A DNA stretch of 64,000 nucleotides from Treponema sp. (lineage in GTDB: Bacteria; Spirochaetota; Spirochaetia; Treponematales; Treponemataceae), in NCBI GenBank assembly GCA_017548565.1, contig JAFYZU010000025.1, forward strand, positions 1 to 64,000, given 5' to 3'. This document shows positions 52,526 through 61,190 of the stretch, one piece after another. Position numbers and translations under genes: made by a program. How positions within the stretch are numbered: position 1 is the stretch's first letter; every line of letters starts with the position of its first letter. The notes under the pieces were generated by a model. The model searched no databases and had not been told where the DNA came from. It saw nothing but the letters and a program-made list of their open reading frames with translations.

Positions 52526-54265
52526 TTATTTGTTATAAACACGTTTTACTTTTTTAGTTGTTGTCATTTCAAGAGGTTTATCAAGAATAGTGATTTTTGA
52601 AATTCTCTGATATGGCAGCAGTGTTTTGTTTATTTTATCTATGATTTTTGATGAAGCCGAAAGAATTGTTTCCTTTGCATTATCATCTGTACGAGAGACA
52701 TTAAGTTTTGTAAGCATGCTGTCTGCAGGATAAACAAGAGCTTCAATTCCTTCTGCTTTTGATTTTTTATCAAGAAGATATCCTGAGATTGTAATCTGTT
52801 CAAAATCATCTTCAAGCTGGAAAGCATTTTCAATTTCTTCAGGATAAACATTTTTTCCGCCGTCAGTAACAATCATGTTTTTGGCACGACCGGAAAGCAT
52901 GATGTATCCGTTTTTGTCAATCCATCCTAAATCGCCGGTTTTGAACCATCCGTCGCTTGTAAAACATTTTTTGGTTTCTTCGCTCATGTTATAGTAACCA
53001 AGCATAACGTTTTCACCTTTACAGCAGATTTCACCGATTCTGTCTTTATCCGGCTCATTGATTTTTACATCTACACCGACAATATTCATTCCGACACTAT
53101 TTATGTTGAAGGCATAAACCGGATTCAAAGCAATGATAGGTGAAGTTTCTGTAAGACCGTATCCCTGAACAAAATCAATTCCGAATTCATTGTAAATTTT
53201 AAATACACTTGCAGCCAGAGGACCGCCTCCGCAGATTGCAATTCTGAGTGTATATATATTAGCCTGTTTTAATACTGCTTTAAAAAGAGTTTTTCCGATA
53301 TTCTTTTTGAACAGTTTCTTGACAATGTAAGACAAGCCTAACATCATTTTAATTACACCGTAAACAACCGGACCTTTTGCTTTAATTCCTTTCATGATTC
53401 CGGAAAGAAGCTTGTTGAAAAGGAGCGGTACGCCCAGAAGCATTGTTATCTGTCCTTCTTTTAATTCTTTCATCAATCGTGTAACTGCCATGCTTTTTCC
53501 GAAAACAAGTTCAGCACCGACAGAAATTGCTTCAATGAAAACAGCAAGCATTGTATAAGCATGATGAATAGGGAGCAAGGCATAGAAAACATCTGTTGAA
53601 TAAATGTTCATTCTTGTCTGAGCCATATAACAATCGCTTACAAGATTTTTATGAGAAAGCATTACACCTTTTGGAGTTCCGGTTGTTCCGGAAGTAAAAA
53701 GGATTGCAGCTGTTTCGTCTTCTGTTGCCGGAGTGATTTTTCCGGTTTTATCAGATTTTAAAGAATAAACATAAGACTCTTTTTGTTCCGGATTTAATGA
53801 ATATGTTTTGAATGAAAATTTTTTAGATGTAAAATATTCGTATTTTTCTGTATCGACAAAGAAAAACTTTGGTTTGGCGGTATTCAAAAGATTTTCTATT
53901 TCCTTATCATGTAAAGCATAATCAAGAGGTGTGATGATTGCACCGGCATATAAAGCAGCAAGATAAACTACAGTCCATTCAGGAGAGTTCTTACCGCTGA
54001 CGGCAATTCTGTCTCCATGTTTGATACCGTTTGCAGCAAAGAAATTTGCAAGAGTCAGTATTTTTTTCTGTGCTTCTTTATAGGTGAGTGTATTTTTTGA
54101 ACCGCCGGGACCTTCGAAATCTGTAAAACATTTATTGTCCGGATATCGTTTTACTGTGATATTGAACATTTCCGGAAGAGTAGGCCATTTTCCGTTAAAA
54201 TCTTTCCCGCGGAATTCATCTAAAAATTTAATTGGATCTGTTTGTTGCATATTGATGGAAGACAT
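52526..54265 (-). CDS. AMP-binding fatty-acid acyl-CoA synthetase, 579 residues
   Basis: An adenylating enzyme that activates fatty acids to acyl-CoA (or acyl-ACP). It shows I-L-F-T-S-G-T-T-G-T-P-K-G-V (P-loop-like), V-Q-G-Y-G-L-T-E-T-S-P-I (motif II) and F-K-T-G-D-L-G-W (motif III), with C-terminal lysine K-V-K-R-V near the end. AGAGG precedes ATG 54265. Directly upstream lies a 21-bp inverted repeat (54280-54300) very like that in front of the TetR gene at 63803, so both synthetases are probably controlled by the same repressor. azlC and azlD follow it. Confidence 0.9.
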   Translation of the reverse strand: MSSINMQQTDPIKFLDEFRGKDFNGKWPTLPEMFNITVKRYPDNKCFTDFEGPGGSKNTLTYKEAQKKILTLANFFAANGIKHGDRIAVSGKNSPEWTVVYLAALYAGAIITPLDYALHDKEIENLLNTAKPKFFFVDTEKYEYFTSKKFSFKTYSLNPEQKESYVYSLKSDKTGKITPATEDETAAILFTSGTTGTPKGVMLSHKNLVSDCYMAQTRMNIYSTDVFYALLPIHHAYTMLAVFIEAISVGAELVFGKSMAVTRLMKELKEGQITMLLGVPLLFNKLLSGIMKGIKAKGPVVYGVIKMMLGLSYIVKKLFKKNIGKTLFKAVLKQANIYTLRIAICGGGPLAASVFKIYNEFGIDFVQGYGLTETSPIIALNPVYAFNINSVGMNIVGVDVKINEPDKDRIGEICCKGENVMLGYYNMSEETKKCFTSDGWFKTGDLGWIDKNGYIMLSGRAKNMIVTDGGKNVYPEEIENAFQLEDDFEQITISGYLLDKKSKAEGIEALVYPADSMLTKLNVSRTDDNAKETILSASSKIIDKINKTLLPYQRISKITILDKPLEMTTTKKVKRVYNK

Positions 54266-54279
54266 AAAAACCTCTTTGT

Positions 54280-54300
54280 AAACTTATGGTCGTTAGTTTT
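54280..54300. promoter_or_regulatory. TetR-type operator, copy B
   Basis: AAACTTATGGTCGTTAGTTT, 15 nt before the acyl-CoA synthetase ATG. It matches copy A (63815-63835) at 16 of the 20 bases shown, including both outer AAACT and AGTTT arms. Confidence 0.65.
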
Positions 54301-54449
54301 GTGATTTTATTTTATCATTTAATGGATTTAAAGAAAAGTTTAAAAATAAGAGAAAAATAAGAGTTTCATAAGAATTACATTTTTTGTGTATTCAATATAA
54401 GATTTTATTGTTATAAAGGTATATGATAAACAAAGAAAGGAGTTTTCAA

Positions 54450-55430
54450 ATGAAAAATCATATTAAAATCATAATCGCAGGTTTAATTTCATCGGTTGTA
54501 TTTTTAAGCTGTATTTATATTGGTCCCGGAAATTTTGAAGAAGAACCAGGTTCCGGTCATAGTACAACAGAAGTACTGAGAATTAATACAGAACAGGATT
54601 TAAAGGACTTTTTATCAGCCTATAAATTTTCTAAAGCAAAATTAAATAACAATATTAATTTATCGAAAGGAATTAATCTTACAAAATATACGAAAGAACT
54701 TGATTTAAGAGGATATAATATTACAAGCACCGGTTATATTTTTAATATTGGAAATAATGCAGGTTTAACAATAATCAATTCTTCTTCTTTTGAATCAGAG
54801 CTTAATGGGACATATAGTAATGATGCAGTTATTATTAATTATGGAAAATTATCAATAAATGGCGGAGCAAGTAAAAATATAAAAATCAATTCAAATTACA
54901 TGGGAATTACGAATTACTGTGAAATTGATATTTTAAGATGTAATATTTATGTACATTCGACAATTTATAGAGATTCGACAATCGGTGTATATAATGTTAT
55001 GAAAAATGGTCAATATGGAACAATCAATGAGCTTGATTCAAACATTCGTTGTGAATTCAGAATCAGCAGACAAAATAAAGAAAATGATACAACGGCAGTT
55101 TATAACGAAGGATATATTAAGACAATTCGAAAAGGAACTTATGAAGCTTATTCAACAGCATGGTCTTTCGGATTATATAATGCCGGATATTATGGTAATG
55201 ATTCTGGAACAATTGATTTAATAGAAACCGGAGTAAATTTCTTTGCCGATGGAGTAGTTGACCAGTATAATGTTACAGAAGGAGAAGGATTTAATTCAAA
55301 TGAAGGAAGAATAAAAACAAACAGAGGAAATTATATTCCTTCATTAAATAATGTTCCGGAATTTAATATAAGAAGTGCGGCAGAAACAAAACCTGTCAGA
55401 ATTCCGAAAAAACCGGAAATAACAGAATAA
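54450..55430 (+). CDS. repetitive lipoprotein, beta-helix-like
   Basis: A 326-residue lipoprotein: signal ending F-L-S-C (Cys21), a Gly/Glu-rich tether, then a chain of short beta turns rich in Asn, Ile and Thr. I-N-T-E-Q-D-L-K-D-F-L, Y-N-I-T-S-T-G-Y-I-F-N-I-G-N-N and I-I-N-Y-G-K-L-S-I-N-G-G recur with small spacing. That suggests a right-handed beta-helix of the kind used for adhesion or sugar binding. Start ATG 54450 has AAAGGAG 7 nt upstream; the in-frame ATG at 54423 has none. Function is unknown. Confidence 0.7.
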   Translation: MKNHIKIIIAGLISSVVFLSCIYIGPGNFEEEPGSGHSTTEVLRINTEQDLKDFLSAYKFSKAKLNNNINLSKGINLTKYTKELDLRGYNITSTGYIFNIGNNAGLTIINSSSFESELNGTYSNDAVIINYGKLSINGGASKNIKINSNYMGITNYCEIDILRCNIYVHSTIYRDSTIGVYNVMKNGQYGTINELDSNIRCEFRISRQNKENDTTAVYNEGYIKTIRKGTYEAYSTAWSFGLYNAGYYGNDSGTIDLIETGVNFFADGVVDQYNVTEGEGFNSNEGRIKTNRGNYIPSLNNVPEFNIRSAAETKPVRIPKKPEITE

Positions 55431-55449
55431 AGTTTGTTATTCGATAAAG

Positions 55450-55476
55450 AAACCTTTCGATAAATGCGGAAGGTTT
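55450..55476. terminator. terminator between lipoprotein and HD-GYP genes
   Basis: AAACCTTTCG pairs with CGGAAGGTTT (one G-U) around a 7-nt loop, with T-rich sequence on both strands. Confidence 0.7.
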
Positions 55477-55478
55477 TG

Positions 55479-57206
55479 TTATTTATAAATAGTCTTGCTG
55501 AAATAATTATTGTAAAGCTCTTCAAGATCCGGGCGGCACATAATGAAGATTTTTCCTAGTTCCGGATCAAAATGAGTTCCCAGAGATTCAGTAATAATAT
55601 TAAAAGCGTCATCATAAGAAAAAGCATCCTTATAGCAGCGGCGGCTTACAAGAGCGTCAAATACATCGGCAATAGCCATTACCCGTGCTTCAAAAGGAAT
55701 TTCTTTTTCTTTAAGCTTGTCAGGATAACCCGAACCATCCCATCTTTCGTGATGGAAATGAGCCATATTTACTGCAATAGTAATAAAAAGAGTATCGTCA
55801 ATGTTTTCCAGAACTTTTGCAACTATTTTAGCGCCTTCAGTTGAATGTTTTTTCATTTCTTCATATTCTTCAGGAGTAAATTTTCCTGGTTTACGAAGGA
55901 TTTCGTCTTTAACGGCAATTTTTCCTAAATCGTGCATTGGGGCGGCTTTAATAATGTCTTCAATGAGCATCGGCGAAAGATTTGAATATTGATTGCTGTT
56001 TTGAATTTTTTTGATGAAGATTTTTACACAGTCACTTGTCCGCAGAATATGACCGCCTGTTGAGTTATCGCGGCTTTCAACCATACTCGACATTCCTGTG
56101 ATAATTGATTCCTGCATAAGAAGAAGTCTTTCTGTCTGATTTTCAACGGTATGTGAAAGTTCATTATTATAAGATTTCATGAATTTCAGGTAATTCTGCT
56201 GGATGGTATTATCCTTTAATTCAACAAAAAAGCCGATATTGCGTTTATTCTGTTTAAGATATTGAATGGAACAGATAGCGGCAATTTCATTGTTTTCGAT
56301 AATCTGTTCCGACCGGTTGACCCCATCCCAATTATCTATAAAAGGAAATAATTTAACGTAAATATCTTCATCTGTAGTAGGAATATAAGAATCTACAGCA
56401 ACGTTTTTAAGGGACGGAAACAGTTTTTCTGCATATTTACTGCATCCCATAAATCGTTTTTTCAAATCAAAAGTAATATAACCGTAATCATCTCTTCGTT
56501 CAAAAACATTTAAAAGACTGGCCGACATATCACTCATATTTGCGCGTTTCAGGATTGGAAGAAGTATACCGAGCGACAGCGTATAGGCAAAATTCATCAG
56601 TTCTACTTTAAGTTGAGTGAATTTTGGGATAAGATAAGACGCAATCATAATTATAAGAATCATGATGAAAGAAAAAAGAGCCAGCTTTGAAACACGTTTA
56701 GATTTGATTATTGAATAAATTGCAAGACCGATTGCAGTTAAAACACAGATTCCTATGAATATATAATATAAAAAGTGAAGTTTACCGAATTTTGTTTTAA
56801 TTATAGAAAGCGAATAAAAATGATCAAGATAATAAGATTCAAACCAGAGCTTTGTTGAATCAGTTACGCATAAAAGAAAAATACAGAAAAATGCAAAAAT
56901 AAAACCAATTTTCTGGAAAACGCGTGGAATTTTTATTCCGCATAAATCTGATATTACAAAAAGCATTGAAAGTACACTAAATGCAATGCCTATAAAATAA
57001 AACAGATAGCAGATATAACATTCTTTATCTGTTTCTGTAAAAACAAGCATCGTATAACTTAAACATGCGATAGTAGAGAAGATATAAAGAAGTAACTGGT
57101 TTTTACTAACCTTACCTTTATTCATCTCTATATAAAGAACACTCTCCAGAAGCGTAATGAAAAAGGTAATTACATAAACCCATTGTAAAAAAGTTACCAT
57201 ATTCAT
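55479..57206 (-). CDS. HD-GYP phosphodiesterase with 7-TM input domain
   Basis: A 575-residue membrane enzyme expected to break down cyclic di-GMP. Seven membrane segments fill residues 1-230 (histidine-kinase-type 7TM), followed by a PAS-like stretch with Y-G-Y-I-T-F-D-L. The C-terminal HD-GYP domain is complete: H-I-L-R-T-S, M-H-D-L-G-K-I-A-V, H-H-E-R-W-D-G-S-G-Y-P, and A-I-A-D-V-F-D-A-L. The GYP triplet and HD pair indicate activity. Upstream TTGCTT-N17-TATAAT gives a good promoter; the ATG at 57206 is only 11 nt from the -10 and has no Shine-Dalgarno. Confidence 0.92.
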   Translation of the reverse strand: MNMVTFLQWVYVITFFITLLESVLYIEMNKGKVSKNQLLLYIFSTIACLSYTMLVFTETDKECYICYLFYFIGIAFSVLSMLFVISDLCGIKIPRVFQKIGFIFAFFCIFLLCVTDSTKLWFESYYLDHFYSLSIIKTKFGKLHFLYYIFIGICVLTAIGLAIYSIIKSKRVSKLALFSFIMILIIMIASYLIPKFTQLKVELMNFAYTLSLGILLPILKRANMSDMSASLLNVFERRDDYGYITFDLKKRFMGCSKYAEKLFPSLKNVAVDSYIPTTDEDIYVKLFPFIDNWDGVNRSEQIIENNEIAAICSIQYLKQNKRNIGFFVELKDNTIQQNYLKFMKSYNNELSHTVENQTERLLLMQESIITGMSSMVESRDNSTGGHILRTSDCVKIFIKKIQNSNQYSNLSPMLIEDIIKAAPMHDLGKIAVKDEILRKPGKFTPEEYEEMKKHSTEGAKIVAKVLENIDDTLFITIAVNMAHFHHERWDGSGYPDKLKEKEIPFEARVMAIADVFDALVSRRCYKDAFSYDDAFNIITESLGTHFDPELGKIFIMCRPDLEELYNNYFSKTIYK

Positions 57207-57217
57207 AGCGTAAAATT

Positions 57218-57246
57218 ATTATAAGACCGAACTTCAGATAAAGCAA
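57218..57246 (-). promoter_or_regulatory. promoter of the HD-GYP gene
   Basis: Minus strand: TTGCTT (57241-57246), 17 bp, TATAAT (57218-57223), 11 nt before ATG 57206. The leader would be very short. Confidence 0.6.
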
Positions 57247-57301
57247 ATTTTTTTTTAACGCTATAATAAAAATATAGTATTGTAGAATAATCCTCCAATA
57301 G

Positions 57302-58093
57302 TTAATCAAGGGATGAAAGCAATTTTTCGGCGTTTTTATACAGGATTTTTTCGCGCTCTTCTTCTGTAAGATTAAGCTTATTAAACCTTGAAAATTCATC
57401 CTGGTGATCCCACATAGGAAAATCAGAACCAAAAAGGAATTTATCAGCCCCGTGTGCCTTTATCATATTATCAGCATCTTCAACAGGGAGCTTCCATAAG
57501 GTACTTGAAGTATCAAAATAGACATTTTTTCTTACAAGATGTTCAAATGATTGTTTCCATTCAGTGTATCCGCCGAAATGTGCTGCAATCACAATAAGAT
57601 CAGGATGTTTTTCAAGAACATGGGAAATTCTTTTTGGACCTGAAAAATCATATCTGCAGTCACCGGCATGAAAGAGAACCGGCATTTTAAGTGAAGCACA
57701 TATATCATAAACGGCATCCATTTGCGGCATATCACACTGGAATTTTTGAAAATCAGGATGAAGCTTTACACCGCGCAGCCCTGCTTTATGAACACGTTTA
57801 AGTTCTTCTTCAAAATTTGAATAATCAGGATGCATTGTTGCAAAACCAACAAACTGAGGGTATGTTTTACAGGCACTTAAAATAAAATTGTTTATGGATT
57901 CAACCTGTTCTGGTTTTGTAGCGACAGAATGAACGATATATTTTTCAACACCGATTTTATTTCCGCTTTGAATGAGTTCTTCTGCTTTACCATGCCAGGC
58001 CATAGGGGCATCCTCATAGAACATCCCTACGGCATTGGTTGCTTTTTCTGCGATTTTTTCCGGATAAATATGTGCATGAAAATCAATAATCAT
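57302..58093 (-). CDS. amidohydrolase family metal-dependent hydrolase
   Basis: A 263-residue TIM-barrel hydrolase of the amidohydrolase_2 type, cytoplasmic. Metal ligands appear as D-F-H-A-H at the N-terminus, R-G-V-K-L-H-P (Lys/His), P-V-L-F-H-A-G, A-A-H-F-G-G and the late catalytic F-G-S-D-F-P. Substrate is unknown; related enzymes hydrolyse or decarboxylate ring acids. I prefer ATG 58093 over ATG 58102: a TATAAT box (58101-58106) covers the first ATG and ends 7 nt before the second, and no Shine-Dalgarno is present for either. The HD-GYP gene follows downstream with its own promoter. Confidence 0.85.
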   Translation of the reverse strand: MIIDFHAHIYPEKIAEKATNAVGMFYEDAPMAWHGKAEELIQSGNKIGVEKYIVHSVATKPEQVESINNFILSACKTYPQFVGFATMHPDYSNFEEELKRVHKAGLRGVKLHPDFQKFQCDMPQMDAVYDICASLKMPVLFHAGDCRYDFSGPKRISHVLEKHPDLIVIAAHFGGYTEWKQSFEHLVRKNVYFDTSSTLWKLPVEDADNMIKAHGADKFLFGSDFPMWDHQDEFSRFNKLNLTEEEREKILYKNAEKLLSSLD

Positions 58094-58100
58094 GGAACGC

Positions 58101-58106
58101 ATTATA
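58101..58106 (-). promoter_or_regulatory. -10 box of the amidohydrolase gene, leaderless type
   Basis: TATAAT on the minus strand, 7 nt (GCGTTCC) before ATG 58093 and overlapping the upstream in-frame ATG; -35 is weak. Confidence 0.5.
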
Positions 58107-58152
58107 TCAGAAAAAAAATATAGAGAAAAGTATAAACAAAAATTTGAATCAG

Positions 58153-60123
58153 CTATTTTGAAAGCAGATTGTTAAGATGCTTTACAAATTCGGCCGGTTC
58201 TTTAATTTCTACACCTGCTATTAACAGTGCCTGATTAAGAAGCACTTCACTTACATCTTTAATCAGAGCTTCATCATCACTGTCTTTAATTTTTGCAAGA
58301 ATTGGATGTTCACCGTTAATCTCAAGAATAGGCTTGAGCTCCGGTCCCGGCTGCCCCATTGCCTTCATCATCTGAATCATCTGATATGAAGGATCCTTTT
58401 CATCTACAACAATGCATGAAGGATTTTCACCGGTGAGTGTTTTAGAAAGCTTAACTTCCTTAACTTTATCACCAAGAGCCTTCTGGATTTTTTCTACAAC
58501 AGGCTTGAATTCCTTTTCTTTCTTTTCTGCTTCTTTTTTATCGCCGCCAAGGTCTTCATCGCTTCCACTGCGGTTTACTGCTTTGAGTTCAAAATCCTTA
58601 TATTTATTTACTCCAGGAATAACAATGTCATCGATATCATCGCACATTACAAGAACTTCATAGCCTTTCGATGTGTAAGCCTTTAACAAAGGATTTTCAC
58701 GAAGATTTTTTTCATCGCTTCCTGCAATATAGAAAATAGATTTCTGTTCAGGCTTCATCCTTGAAACATAATCTGAAAAACTTGTCCAGTTGTTGTCGCC
58801 TGTTCCGGAAGGATCTGTACTCTTGAAACGAACAATTTCCTGAATTTCATCTCTGTTTTCAAAATCGCTGTAAAGACCTTCTTTCATCGGACGGTTAAAG
58901 GCGGTAACGAATTTATTCCATTTTTCAATTGCAGCCTTTTCTTTGTCTGTAGGTTTTTCAGATTTGCGTGCTTTATCTGCTTCTTCTCCCATTTTTTTGA
59001 ATTCGCCAAGGAGTTTTTTCACAGAAGATTTTTTGATGTTTTCGAGAATTCTGTTCTGCTGGAGAATTTCACGACTTACGTTTAACGGTAAATCTTCGGA
59101 ATCGATAATTCCTCGTACAAAACGAAGATAGGCAGGTAAAAGTTCACGGTCATCATCGGTAATGAATACTCGTTTTACATAAAGCTTTAATCCGCTTTTA
59201 TAGTCAGCCTGGTACATGTCAAAAGGAGCTGTTTGCGGAATGTAGAATAAAGTTGTATATTCCTGAGTTCCTTCAGCATGAGTATGAACATAATGAAGAG
59301 GATCCTGTCCGTCGTGACCGATAGTTTTGTAAAATTCGTTATAATCTGCTTCTTTTAATTCCGATTTTGGTCTTTTCCATAAAGCAGAAGCACTGTTTAC
59401 CTGATCAACTTTATTTTCGCTGCCGGTTACTTTTCCTTTATCATCATATTTTTTCTGTTCATAGTGAAGATAAATCGGGAATGCAATATGATCTGAATAA
59501 CGTTTGATTAATTCTTCAATCTTCCATCTGGATGCATATTCTTTGCTTTCGTCATTCAAGGTCATTTCAATTGCTGATCCGCTTAATTCCGGTTTGTCAA
59601 AACCGTATTGTTTTGCTTTTTCTGAATCCGGTGAAATTTCATCGATGTCGTAGGAATTTGTTCCGTCTGATGACCAGTGCCAGATTTTTCCGTTATCACA
59701 TGCTTTTCGTGTATAAACATCAATTTTCTTTGCAGCCATAAATGCTGAGTAAAAACCAACACCGAATTGACCGATAAGAGCAGAATCTTTTGCGGCATCT
59801 GAGCTTAATTTTTCAAGAAAGGCTTTTGTGCCGGAACGAGCGATTGTTCCAAGATTGCTAGTTAAATCATCCTCATTCATACCGATACCTGAATCCTGAA
59901 CAGTAAGAAGGCTGTTCTTTTCGTCAAAAGAAATATCAATGCGCGGGTTAAATTTTATACTTTTGTAGGCATCATCAGAAACTGTAAGATACTTAAGCTT
60001 GTCCAGCGCATCGGAACCGTTAGAAACAATTTCGCGCAGGAAAATATCCTTGTTTGAATAAAGTGAATGAATAATAAGTTTAAGAAGCTGATTTACTTCT
60101 GTTTGAAATTCGTGTTTTGCCAT
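58153..60123 (-). CDS. htpG: molecular chaperone HtpG (Hsp90)
   Basis: A 656-residue Hsp90 chaperone. The N-terminal ATPase has L-R-E-I-V-S-N-G-S-D-A-L-D-K-L, V-Q-D-S-G-I-G-M-N and I-G-Q-F-G-V-G-F-Y-S-A-F, followed by the middle domain (F-D-M-Y-Q, V-K-R-V-F-I-T-D-D) and a complete C-terminal dimerisation domain. A Lys/Glu-rich insert near residue 525 makes it slightly longer than the E. coli protein. GAGG precedes ATG 60123. The palindromic repeat 60145-60215 lies just upstream. Confidence 0.97.
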   Translation of the reverse strand: MAKHEFQTEVNQLLKLIIHSLYSNKDIFLREIVSNGSDALDKLKYLTVSDDAYKSIKFNPRIDISFDEKNSLLTVQDSGIGMNEDDLTSNLGTIARSGTKAFLEKLSSDAAKDSALIGQFGVGFYSAFMAAKKIDVYTRKACDNGKIWHWSSDGTNSYDIDEISPDSEKAKQYGFDKPELSGSAIEMTLNDESKEYASRWKIEELIKRYSDHIAFPIYLHYEQKKYDDKGKVTGSENKVDQVNSASALWKRPKSELKEADYNEFYKTIGHDGQDPLHYVHTHAEGTQEYTTLFYIPQTAPFDMYQADYKSGLKLYVKRVFITDDDRELLPAYLRFVRGIIDSEDLPLNVSREILQQNRILENIKKSSVKKLLGEFKKMGEEADKARKSEKPTDKEKAAIEKWNKFVTAFNRPMKEGLYSDFENRDEIQEIVRFKSTDPSGTGDNNWTSFSDYVSRMKPEQKSIFYIAGSDEKNLRENPLLKAYTSKGYEVLVMCDDIDDIVIPGVNKYKDFELKAVNRSGSDEDLGGDKKEAEKKEKEFKPVVEKIQKALGDKVKEVKLSKTLTGENPSCIVVDEKDPSYQMIQMMKAMGQPGPELKPILEINGEHPILAKIKDSDDEALIKDVSEVLLNQALLIAGVEIKEPAEFVKHLNNLLSK

Positions 60124-60144
60124 AGATAGCCTCGATTTTTGATT

Positions 60145-60215
60145 ATAGATTACCGGATCAAGCCCGGTAATGACAGAATTTGTATGTCATTGTCGGGCTT
60201 GACCCGACAATCTAT
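60145..60215. repeat. 71-bp imperfect palindrome made of two nested hairpins
   Basis: Two long arms pair over about 30 bp around a short AT-rich centre (near 60180). Each arm also folds on itself: ACCGG...CCCGGT in the left, GTCGGG...CCCGAC in the right, both with C-A-A-G-C-C-C in common. It is more GC-rich than its surroundings, as REP-like or MITE-like intergenic elements are. It separates arginase from htpG and could terminate arginase transcription. Confidence 0.75.
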
Positions 60216-60264
60216 TTAAAAAGATAATAATTTTTTTTCTAAATGGCAAGAATTTTTGGTTAAC

Positions 60265-61173
60265 TTAGAAGAGAGTCTCACCCATAAGGCGTGCTGCAAG
60301 ACTTACAGCAAGGGCGGCAGTTTGATTTCTAACATCGAGAATAGGATTTACTTCTACAATTTCTGCAGAAATTACTTTTTTTATAGCGGCCATTTCTTCC
60401 ATAAGGAGCAGTGCTTCTCTATTTGTAAGACCTCCCGGAAGCGGAATTCCGGTACCCGGCGCAAACATCGGATCCAAAACATCCATGTCAAAGCTGACGT
60501 GTATAAAATCGGCATGGGTTTTAAAGAAAACTGTAATCTGCTTTACAATTGCAGCAAAGCCCTGTCGTTCAATATCACTCATTGTAAATACGGTAGCACC
60601 GGATTGTTTCATCAGCTTTTTTTCTCCAGGATCTAAATCGCGCACACCTACAAAACAAATATCCTTAGGATCTATTTTCTGTCCTTTGTAGTAAAGATCT
60701 GTAAGTTCTTTTAATCCATAGCCTGCACAGGCAGCAAGACATTCTCCGTGGATGTTACCGGTCGGTGAAGTTTCAGAAGTATTAAAATCACCGTGAGCGT
60801 CAACATAAAGCACCCCGATTTTTTTATTCTGTTTTTTTGCAAAAGCTGCGGAACCGGCAATTGAACCAAGTGCGATTGAATGATCTCCGCCAAGAATAAG
60901 CGGAAAATCTCCATCGGAACAAATTTTTTCTACGTTTTCGGCAAGTTTTGTACAAGCTTTGGTAATAGGTTCAAGATATTTTGCCTTTGGATTTCCGATT
61001 TCTTCATATTCCTGGGTACTTGTATTGAAAATCTGAGAATGTTCATATGTTTTGTGACCGAGAGATTCAAGCTTTTTTTTAATTCCTGCAAGTCGGATAG
61101 CAGATGGTCCCATGTCTGAGCCATGTCTGCTTGCTCCAAAGTCTATCGGCATTTCAAGAATATGAACATTCAT
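60265..61173 (-). CDS. rocF: arginase
   Basis: A 302-residue manganese enzyme of the ureohydrolase family that splits arginine into ornithine and urea. The start M-P-I-D-F-G-A-S-R-H-G-S-D-M-G-P-S is the arginase form. Metal ligands are G-G-D-H-S (His98), V-D-A-H-G-D-F-N (Asp125, His127, Asp129) and S-F-D-M-D-V-L-D-P, with P-G-G-L-T following. Agmatinase is less likely from the N-terminus. AGAGG precedes ATG 61173. It lies 17 bp after the acyl-CoA synthetase gene on the same strand and may share its transcript. Confidence 0.92.
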   Translation of the reverse strand: MNVHILEMPIDFGASRHGSDMGPSAIRLAGIKKKLESLGHKTYEHSQIFNTSTQEYEEIGNPKAKYLEPITKACTKLAENVEKICSDGDFPLILGGDHSIALGSIAGSAAFAKKQNKKIGVLYVDAHGDFNTSETSPTGNIHGECLAACAGYGLKELTDLYYKGQKIDPKDICFVGVRDLDPGEKKLMKQSGATVFTMSDIERQGFAAIVKQITVFFKTHADFIHVSFDMDVLDPMFAPGTGIPLPGGLTNREALLLMEEMAAIKKVISAEIVEVNPILDVRNQTAALAVSLAARLMGETLF

Positions 61174-61190
61174 CTTTTGTAAACCTCTGA

